The notes under the pieces are model-generated. The model made no database searches, had not been told where the DNA came from, and saw nothing but the letters and a program-made list of their open reading frames with translations. A program made the position numbers and the translations under genes. A DNA stretch of 64,000 bases from Rhyacophila brunnea. Lineage: Eukaryota; Arthropoda; Insecta; Trichoptera; Rhyacophilidae. The stretch spans positions 868,001 to 932,000 of the forward strand of contig JAGYXB010000612.1 in NCBI GenBank assembly GCA_022495005.1. Reading direction: 5' to 3'. Shown here piece after piece: positions 56,352 through 64,000 of the stretch. Within the stretch, counting starts at the first letter, position 1, and every line of letters starts with the position of its first letter.

Positions 56352-56473
56352 GCGTGTCTATTCTATACACAAGACTGCTTTCGGCCGCTACAACGGCTAA
56401 CTAGGGCAGGTTTGTATCAAAGTAACTATCACTTTAGCGGTCGATAGTCGCCTTGTGTATAGAATAGACCCGC
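56352..56473. mobile_element. 122-bp MITE
   Basis: GCGTGTCTATTCTATACACA at the left and, inward from the right, GCGGGTCTATTCTATACACA; similarity continues through AAG.....CGGCCGCTA versus AAGG...CGACCGCTA. Nearly the whole element is two inverted arms, so it would fold into a hairpin. Confidence 0.75.
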
Positions 56474-56529
56474 AGAACTAATAATGTTCACCCTAGACCC
56501 GCCCCTGTTATGTGATGATACAGATTACA

Positions 56530-56700
56530 GGCATAAATATAACGTTCATTTAATATTCAGGGAAGTCAGCGTACTTTGTTATACTTAGGTTTTATGGCCT
56601 GACTGTCATAAAGTAACCTGCTTCAAAACATTCGTCCATGGCGATGGTTTTTACATTTCTATTTACTAATCTGTTCTGTGTCTCAAGGATTTCATGAACC
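56530..56700 (+). repeat. Dispersed repeat unit b (mate 55355-55525)
   Basis: Same blocks as 55355-55525 with few substitutions (for example CCTGACTGTC, ATTCGTCCATGG). Confidence 0.65.
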
Positions 56701-58826
56701 ATTTCGAACCCCAAATACGACAGTTAATTTTTCTATTTAAATATTGATTTTTTGGAGTGTCTCTTCCTGAGATGTCGATTCACAAAAGTAAATGAAACTG
56801 TCAACTCTATCAATCTTGTACATACCGATGAATATACTCAACACACATACATAATATATAAAAATAATCTTGATCGTCCAAATTTTCAGACAATACGTTG
56901 CAATAAGAAAGGGCCACCAAAGTACGACTTCAAGAGAGATTCTGTACACCATTTCTAAATTGTTAAAAAAGTTGAACAAAATATTATAGCTATAAAACAT
57001 AGTATTATCAATGAATTTGCATCATTTATATCGCATTGACTCTATTTTGCACCCACATTGGTCCATTGCACTAATGCGTAGAATGGCGGTACTTACCCTA
57101 TAGATCTACCATCATAAATTGGCTTTTCAGCGAGGGCGCTAGTATGACATTGAGAATATTACCATAACTAACAAAAAAATGGTAATTTATAATTTTTTAT
57201 TGGTAGTAGATTTCTGTACAAATATTATGCAATCCATAATTCGAGAAACATTTGTAACAAATTTATCCTCGATAGACAATTTTAGTTTCAAATTCGACCG
57301 GCTGCCAACTTACGATGGTAGATCTTTAGTAAGGTCACCGAAGAGTAGGTACTAAAGATCAGTTTCTAGAAACATGATGGTAGAAAGAAAAAGGTTTGGA
57401 AACCACTGGAATAATCGTATATTGATATAAAAAATATTACTGCAAATTAATTCATATCAGTATCTTTATGTGTTAGGTGTGGTTAAGTGATGTGAATTGG
57501 ATTATCAAAGTATACATAAGTATACTAAAATGTGTTCTATATTCGACTTGTGTAGTAAGTGATATATAATATGATTATTCCATGATAATAAGGTTTTCAA
57601 TAGAAAAAAATGGAGTCACATAATTTTATTTTATTTTTATTTATTTATAAAAATGTAATTATCAATCAGCTTTGATGTGACTCATAGCCAACATGACTAA
57701 TTATAATGGCCCTAACTGCTGGGAATGTGTATGAGTTTTAATAATGAAAAAAATGAATAATTGAACCACAATCATTGATATACTACTGGATGAATCATAT
57801 GCTTCTTAAAATGACGCCCGATTTCGAGCGGACTTAACTCGATATAAGCTCACTTAATATTTGTCTCGAAAACCACCTGGCAATAATTGTGAGTAAGCCC
57901 GATCTAGCTTGCATCTTACTCTAACTAATAGTGAGCGCATGACGACTTGCTCTGTCCGCTCAGACATGAATTTTTGGTAGCTTGCAAGCTTTGGGTTGCA
58001 GACCCTTCGGGTCACTATTCCAAGAATGCAAATTTAGTTTTACAGCCAGGGTAATACGGATGAAATTCGGGAATCCATGTTAACAGTCTTAACGCATTAT
58101 ACCTACAAGGAACTATTATATGACGATATTCATAATATCTTCTTTTGTGGTACATTTTTAAAATGACACTTGTATGGGAACCCTCATCTAGTAGTATATA
58201 ATATCAATGACAACAATACAATTATGAAATTATGTTAATTATTATTTTGTTTTTGACTATCAAGAAAATAATCAATAAAAAATATTCGATATTATTAGGA
58301 TATGAAAGAAATCTATTTTTGGTTTTTAGCAATTATTACAGTGATTCTTTTTTATTGATATTACCAATAATGTTTTCGGCCGTTGTATATCTGAAAATTA
58401 ATATATTATGGAATATTTAATTTCACATATTTCTTTCTCTCCATGACACAATAATAAACATTATCATTATATATAATTTTATTGACAAGTTCTTATTGTA
58501 TGTGGAAAATATTTATTTCTTTAATAAAATCTCAAATCTCCAACAATCTATCAATCCTATGATATTCAATTAATTAATTAGTATGAAATACAGTTAACAT
58601 AGCAGGAGTCCGGGACAAGTTTGAAAACGAGGCAGTATTTTTTGTTGAATTATGTATTATTATTAAATTAAATAATTACTTGCCTTAATAATAACATGGT
58701 TATCATTTTTATGGCTCTCGAATTATAAATATTATTATAACTTCCTTTGTTATGTTATTATCATAAAAATGACTAAGTAAGAAACAAAGATTTCGAATAA
58801 TAGATAAGTGGATAGGGTTTTTCTTA
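56701..58826. other. AT-rich spacer, no supported gene
   Basis: Overlapping frames at 56737-57000 are complementary chance frames. AGGTTTGGAAACCACTGG near 57390 looks like a lone hAT-type end, but no partner was found. Confidence 0.45.
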
Positions 58827-59559
58827 TCTATATATATAAAAATGAATGTCTGTCTGTTTGTCTCGTATGCGTTCCTATACCATTCCTATGATTGCGATGA
58901 AACTTTGGTGAGTTCTCGTGTGCACACCTGCGAAGGTTTTTGAATTAGAAAAACCATCTTCTTCTTCTTTTTTATGTTATCTTCTTTTATTCGTATGGTT
59001 CCTATACCATTCATCCGATTGCGATGAAACTTTCGTCAGTTGCTGTGCGCATACCCGCAAAGGTTTCTGAATTAGTAGGTACAACCATCTTCTTCTTCTA
59101 TTCGTATGCGTTCCTATACCATTCATCTGATTGCAATGAAACTTTGGCGAGTTATTGTGCGCACGCCTGCGAAGGTTTCTAAATTAGTACAACCATCTTC
59201 TTCTTCTATTCGTGTACGTTCTTATACCATTCATCCGATTGTAACGAAACTTTGGTCAGTTTGTGTACGCACGCCCGCGAAGGTTTCTGAATTAGTACAA
59301 CTATCTTTTTCTTCTTCTATTATATCTTCTTCTATTCGTATGCGTATGCCTATACCAAATTTTGAAAATCCACGCTTCTCACATGGATACCTGTATGTGG
59401 CCTGCTCACGCATTGGAAAACCTTCTGATTTATTCGTGTACGCACCAGACGGAAAAACAAAAAATATTGTGTATCCAAAAGCACTTCAATAAACAGAGTT
59501 AAAACACAAACAGTTTCTTTCTTTGAAAGGCATTGCAACGCATGCCAGGTACTCGCTAG
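58827..59559 (+). mobile_element. Short Helitron with both ends intact
   Basis: Starts A/TCTATATATATAAAAATG and ends TACTCGCTAG/T, inserted between A and T as Helitrons do. A hairpin GGCAT-TGCAACGC-ATGCC (59529-59546) lies 9-13 bases before the end, the expected terminator. The 5' part is a minisatellite of about 110-130-bp units (58850-59345) shared with 36727-37340. The 3' part keeps the helicase C-terminus (59350-59492). At 733 bp it is an internally deleted, non-autonomous copy; rolling-circle function would have to come from elsewhere. Confidence 0.9.
59350..59492 (+). pseudogene. Helitron helicase C-terminal fragment
   Basis: Reads NFENPRFSHGYLYVACSRIG, then FVYAPDGKTKNIVYPKALQ and a stop. 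FSHGQLYVA.SR is the last conserved motif of Pif1-like Helitron helicases. The frame runs back into the minisatellite as chance read-through; nothing of the Rep or main helicase domain remains. Confidence 0.85.
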
Positions 59560-60203
59560 TTATCTATAAAAAACATTAAAGCAAAACATTATTATTGATT
59601 GCAAAGGAGGTCCTAGCAACTAAATTTTTACTATGGAAATTAATATGAAATGTCAAAGTGACTTCAGATTTATTTATGAAAATTTGTGGCAGGCCCTAAC
59701 TTAGATTTACTGATGATGTCAATTTATTAAAACTTTTTATAATAATTAATAATAAAATTTAATTTAAACACATTATGATTTCTTTAGCATATTTAACCTA
59801 TTTTTAGATTTTTAAGATTTATCGCCCTTTCCCATTCACTCACAGAATTTATCGTAATATTTAAGTAAGTTTCTAAGTAATCTAAGTAAGTTTAAAAAAT
59901 ATGAATACAAAATAAGATTTTTCAGATATTGTTACTGACATAATATTTGCCCTAACTGAAGGTTTATCTTCCCACTTACGCAAGTAAAAAAAAACAAGAT
60001 ATACCTATTAGAAAATAAGGTTTTTCTTCTTTCTTCTACTTCCATAAAGATTGGTTTCAGTGACCCAGGACTTGGCTTTCGGTATCTTCAGGCCGTACAT
60101 ATATTTATGCACCACAGATAGGTATAAAACTCTAAGGTGCCGAAACGCGAAGAAAGCAATATTATGTATGAAAAATATTTGTTCATAAATTTAATTCTTC
60201 TTC
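59560..60203. other. Spacer
   Basis: AT-rich, no gene or repeat recognised. Confidence 0.45.
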
Positions 60204-60434
60204 GACCATGTCCGATCCTAATAGGATCATATGGGTCTCACAGAGTAGAGGTTTGTATTAACAGATTTTGTTTTTACGAGAAATGGATGTCAGCCACTTG
60301 CTCAACCTATTAGGTCCATACCCTGACCCACACACATATTGAAAAACAATATGTGTACTTGCCAGACCCAGGATTCGAACCTGGGACCCACGGCATGACA
60401 GTCCAACGCTTATGCCGCGCGGCCACCGTGGGCG
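60204..60434 (-). mobile_element. tRNA-derived SINE, family A, best-preserved copy
   Basis: Minus strand: CCGCCCACGGTGGCCGCGCG head, GGTCCCAGGTTCGAATCC with a perfect B box (GGTTCGAATCC), then CACATATTG, TTGAGCAAGTGGCTGACATC and the GATCCTATTAGGATCGGACA tail. The internal palindrome CCTATTAGG in the tail is shared by copies. Confidence 0.88.
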
Positions 60435-61207
60435 GTTTTTTTAATTTTAAAATTTAATTACCATCAAGAATATCACATACTGAATCACATTGTCGTATTG
60501 TTATTTTTTGTCACAAATTCTGTTTTTAAATCTTCACCTTATTTATTGGATATCTATAAAAATTCTGGTGTCAATTTGTGCGTAAAGAACCAAACTAATT
60601 TTATTTCTTCCCACAAAAAAATGACTGTACCAAATAAGAAACAAAAACTTGGTGAAGAAGTTAGTAGGTAGTAGTAATTCTGGCAGACAGTATCAAAATT
60701 GGTGGACCGAAATTATGGCGCAATTGAAAAAAGTGATAAAACTAGATGTGTGCTATGTTCTGTGAGTGGTCTCTAGAATATGATCATTTTTTTAATAGAA
60801 TTTTTAAAAACTATTTTTTCCCCATGAAAAACTGCCTGGCACGTCACAGTTGAAAAATAATATTTGGAAAATTGGCACGTGTACGTCAAAAGGTTCACCA
60901 TCCCTGGCCTATAGTGTAGTGGGTCCCAGGTTCGAATACCGAGTCTGGCAAAAGTACACATATTGTTTTTCAATTTGTGTATGAGTCAGAGTATGGACCT
61001 AATTCAGGGGGGGGGGGCAAACTGCGGCCCGCCAGGTATTTTCATTATGATATCATTAATTGTACTTCTGATAACGAATAACTTTTTTATTTATTTTTTA
61101 AAAAATATTGACAATAGATTAAAATTTGTTAAGCAATAGTACGCAATCCATTTTCAATAGATATTGATAGTGTACCGATAGAGCTACAACTTGAGATTAT
61201 TTATCTG

Positions 61208-61457
61208 CAGTGTGACACTGATTTAAGAGAATTGCATCGTCGTGAAGAAATCTCCAAATTTTACAATGCCCTTAATTCAGACAAATTCGACCAACTTAAA
61301 GATTATGCAAGAAAAATGTTCGTTATTTTTGGATCAACCTATATATGTGAACAAACATTTTCGATCATGAACCTCAATAAAAATTCTTTACAATCAAATA
61401 TCTCCGATGCCCATTTACAAGCAGTTTTGAGAATATCAACTACAAAATTAACACCTG
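61208..61457 (+). pseudogene. hAT transposase C-terminal dimerisation domain
   Basis: Reads RREEISKFYNALNSDKFDQL, KDYARKMFVIFGSTYICEQT, FSIMNLNKNSLQSNISDAHL, QAVLRISTTKLTP. The F.S.Y.CEQ.FS.M...K...R..ISD.HL...LRI pattern is the C-terminal domain of hAT transposases, closest to the GTF2IRD2-like/Charlie type. The natural stop is lost because the insertion at 61451 replaces the end with unrelated GC-rich sequence. The catalytic Asp residues and BED finger are absent. Confidence 0.85.
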
Positions 61458-61949
61458 TAGCGCGGGACCTCTCGCTCACACCGAATACTTTCTCCCTCGC
61501 ACCGCGGCCGTCGCCTACAGTCCACGCGGGCGTCTCCCATCGAGGCGTTCCCTACTTGCGCGCGCCGGCGTCTCGGCTGTCGGCGAGGAGAGGGTCGCCC
61601 GGATGAAAATATAAGGCGCCACACAGCCTTGAACAAATCAGTTAACCTTGAGCCAGCTTGGCCTTGACTCAGCATGGTAGTCTTGCTTAAACTGACAACG
61701 GTACACACGGCTTTCCGTGACTCTATCAGTGTACAGTGAGCTACTCTTGCAAACTCATCTCAACATAATAGTCTTGCTTATACTGACAACGGTACACACG
61801 GCTTTCCGTGACTCTATCGGTGTACAGTGAGCTATTGTGGTGAGGTAGGTACGAGCTCAGGTTTCGCCATAGTTTCGCTTTCAACAACACAACGAACCCT
61901 TACGAATTTATTTATTAAGGAAGTACCTACTTATACCCTTATACACCTG
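61451..61949. mobile_element. LTR-like insertion in the hAT remnant
   Basis: ACACCTG occurs at 61451-61457 and 61943-61949 at the junctions; deleting one copy plus the sequence between rejoins the hAT. The insert starts (TG)TAGCGCGGGACC, is GC-rich to about 61610, then has GAAAATATAAGGCGCC resembling a TATA box. A 91-bp direct duplication (61681 and 61772, TCTTGCTTA.ACTGACAACGG and the CACACGGCTTTCCGTGACTC block) follows. It has the look of a solo LTR, but the right end is not CA, so this is an interpretation. Confidence 0.6.
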
Positions 61950-62574
61950 AATTTATAAAAATGTACAACAGTTTCATTCTTCTCATTATTTTTTTGTAAA
62001 TGTTTATTTTTCGTAATAATAAATAGTGTATATCTAAAAATGGTATTTTACTTGCGGCCCGCCGCTCATTTTGAATTCTTGAATTTGGCCCTCCAGCCAA
62101 AAAGTTTGCCCCCCCCCTGACCTAATTGGTTGAGCAAGTGGCTGACATCCATTTCTCGTAAACACAAAATCTGTTAATACAAAACCTCTACTCTGTGGAG
62201 GCCTAAATGGTCTTATTAGGATCGGACATGGTCAAGAGAGAAGAGATTTCCAATTTACTTACTAATCTATTTTCTTCTGTCTTTCGCTTGTATTCAGGTG
62301 ATTTTTATTACGTATTTTGAAGTGTTTTATTGAAAAATGATTTTGATTTCAATGCTATACGCCCATCTGTTTCTGATACGACAACTCACGGTAAACTGTG
62401 ATACGGCCAACTGCATACATAGATTTTTACGGACACTGATATGTTAAACACATCTTGCAATCACTACAGGAAGATTATCAGTCGTAATGGATCAAATTCT
62501 TTGAATATCTAATGATTGTAAAGATGTTGAAAACCTTCTTCTATAGACATGGAGCTAAAATGAATGAAATTGAA

Positions 62575-62960
62575 GCGAAGAAGAAACCCACTGGTCCACT
62601 GATTAAGTTAAACTACAAATGATTCCGAATTGCAGGTTCATTTGCAAAGACTTCACACTACTCTTATGCCATTTATTTGTCAATTTGCAGGGCGTATAAA
62701 AAGACAACCCGTCATAATGAGTAGGTAGATAAGCAGCCAGTAATAATATTTTGTAGAAAAAATTTGTGTAAAACTATTTTTATAACTGCATTCGAGTAAA
62801 TGATTACAATGAATATAAAAATTAACGCCATTTTATGTGAATAAGAAATTCGGAATGGCAACTGAGCCGATGTTATTATGTGTGGTGTTTACCAACTTGA
62901 TCATGCTTCACTTGTAAATAATTTCAAATATCATAACAGAAAATAACGTATATGGCACCT
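62575..62960 (-). repeat. Dispersed repeat, reverse copy of 44480-44960
   Basis: Contains CTGGTCCACTGATTAAGTTA, GGAATGGCAACTGAG and GATCATGCTTCACTTGTAAA blocks, all complementary to the 44.5-kb copy. Non-coding. Confidence 0.65.
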
Positions 62961-63052
62961 TTTATTGATTATTGGCACGAATTATTTATTGTCTATTGCT
63001 TGTATTAATTAGGTAAAGGAATATGTAAATTTTGGAAGACTTTATCATGCAG

Positions 63053-63132
63053 CTGCGTAAAGACTAGTGGTACAAAGGGTCTCAAAGTGAAAATAGGCGA
63101 GGAAGACGATGCAGACAAATCAAAAAAAGACG
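63053..63132 (+). CDS. Possible internal exon of an unidentified gene
   Basis: Between TTATCATGCAG and GACG/GTGAGA an 80-base open segment reads CVKTSGTKGLKVKIGEEDDA, then DKSKKD and a split G codon. The charged, GC-richer text and good splice sites suggest a real exon, and the gene would continue beyond the right edge. I do not recognise the protein. Reading straight on to the stop at 63356 has no support because the donor is so clear. It could also be chance. Confidence 0.3.
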
Positions 63133-63356
63133 GTGAGATAAACTATATACTTATATATTTTATAGGGTTATGGTTTAACTTAATACAGTGTTGGTTACTG
63201 AGTAGAAAAATGATGAAGGCGAATAATGATACTGTACAAGTGAAAGACAAAAAATCGAAATGTTTTGAGATACTTAAGCAACACATAACCATCATGCCCA
63301 TGCGTATTGTTAGAGAGGGGGTCCATTTCGAAAAAAATATCCCTGATAATTGCTAA

Positions 63357-63835
63357 GGTGGAGATTCGATATAATTAGTACACACTAAACTTTATCCGAC
63401 ATACTTATTTGTTTTTATTGAACTAACGCCCGCGATGGCTGAACGGCTTATGCATCCGCTTATAATGCCATGGGTCTAGGCTCGAAATCAGGGTCTGGCA
63501 AATACACATATTGTTTTTCAATTTGTGATTTTAGTCAGAGTATGGACCAAATAGATTGAGCAAGTGGCTAACATCCACTTATCGCAAAGGTCCATAATAT
63601 GATCCTATTGGATCGGACATGATCAAAAGAAAAGAAAGAATACAAATTATAATAGATGATGTTGGTTAGTTTTTAAATTCAATTATACCTTGCCTAAACC
63701 AAACCATAGTAGATAAAAGATAAAAAAATATTCTTCTATCTAAAATTATGTATGATTTAATAACATAGCATAGCAATAAATGGAAGAATATTTTAATCTG
63801 TTTGATTGATGTTAGTCAGGGTTTAATTGAATTTA
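63357..63835. mobile_element. MITE of the 42214-42528 family, split by a SINE
   Basis: Left part GGTGGAGATTCGATATAATT to TTTTTATTGAACT (63357-63425) and right part AATACAAATTATAATAGATG onward (63640-63835) match the MITE at 42214, where CATTGAACTAAGAATACAAA is continuous. The SINE at 63427 sits exactly at that point. Confidence 0.75.
63427..63626 (+). mobile_element. tRNA-derived SINE, family A, with intact A box
   Basis: Starts CGCCCGCGATGGCTGAACGG, where TGGCTGAACGG is a good polymerase III A box; the B box GGCTCGAAATC is slightly changed. Body and GGATCGGACATGATC tail follow as in the other copies. Inserted in a MITE. Confidence 0.85.
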
Positions 63836-64000
63836 AAAAAAATCGGTGTGTGTACGCGAGTTAGAAGTTATACTTCTTTGGTGTAACAAACCAAAAATTG
63901 TGATAAACTAGATTCTTCGACTAGCTCTTAATTATATTGTTAAATTACACACTCAAGAAAAAGGACCGCTTATTGGAACGCCGTTGGTTTATTTCTATAC

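Larger units (their letters stand above)
61005..62119 (+). mobile_element. hAT transposon remnant inside the SINE
   Basis: Ends CAGGGGGGGGGGGGCAAACT and the inward-read CAGGGGGGGGGCAAACTT, flanked by the exact 8-bp duplication ACCTAATT (60997-61004 and 62120-62127). Both ends continue with a GCGGCCCGCC motif. Only the 3' part of a transposase remains, and an LTR-like segment has inserted in it. Confidence 0.92.
60905..62236 (+). mobile_element. tRNA-derived SINE, family A, split by a hAT element
   Basis: Left part 60905-61004 holds GGTCCCAGGTTCGAATACC, then TCAGAGTATGGACCTAATT. Right part 62120-62236 resumes with ACCTAATTGGTTGAGCAAGT and runs to the GGATCGGACATGG tail. Removing 61005-62127 restores the family consensus exactly, proving the order of insertion. 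The tRNA head is worn. Confidence 0.88.

Noticed and set aside
60364..60434. tRNA-like sequence with a perfect B box, as a tRNA gene
   Set aside because: No acceptor stem closes, and the sequence continues into a SINE body shared by at least four other copies.

Overview
This window looks like a gene-poor, AT-rich piece of an animal nuclear genome, most likely an insect. The evidence is a complete Rac-family GTPase best matching Drosophila Mtl (Mig-2-like), split over five coding exons with GT-AG introns, an intronless SHOC2/Sur-8 coding region, and a dense mix of insect-type transposons (RTE and Jockey-like LINEs, tRNA-derived SINEs, Helitrons, hAT, piggyBac, pogo-like and other MITEs, short non-coding LTR elements). 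The frequent TAGGTA/ACCTA-type spacer recalls Lepidoptera or Hemiptera, but the order cannot be fixed from sequence alone.

Layout. 0-4.1 kb: repeats, including a solo LTR (1723-3609) with a 4-bp target duplication and a second element nested in it. 4489-4736 (-): one exon that reads as the signal-peptide exon of a CREG1-like secreted glycoprotein; the rest of that gene would lie to the left of the window. 4.7-20.7 kb: transposon-rich, with a broken Jockey-like LINE, a pogo-like element, two compact LTR elements with paired LTRs and target duplications (11279-13794 and 16256-19289), and several MITEs. 21504-23216 (-): SHOC2, an all-LRR scaffold of the RAS-RAF pathway. 23.2-26.4 kb: CpG-rich SHOC2 promoter side and the presumed 5' region of Mtl, which points the opposite way. 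26473-40863 (+): Mtl. Its introns hold a 1.38-kb near-perfect palindrome, a nearly full-length RTE LINE with a 9-bp target duplication, a Helitron end with a minisatellite, a pogo-like MITE and a SINE. 41-64 kb: no convincing gene; MITEs, LINE tails, a 733-bp Helitron with both ends intact, a three-level nest (SINE, hAT, LTR-like insert), and one possible exon near the right edge.

The two complete genes, SHOC2 and Mtl, are divergently arranged and both act in small-GTPase signalling; whether they share regulation is only an inference. The most striking non-genic structure is the long palindrome in the first coding intron of Mtl: any full-length Mtl pre-mRNA would carry a hairpin of about 670 bp per arm. 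Mtl also has an unusual lysine (residue 22) just after the P-loop where the family normally has a hydrophobic residue.
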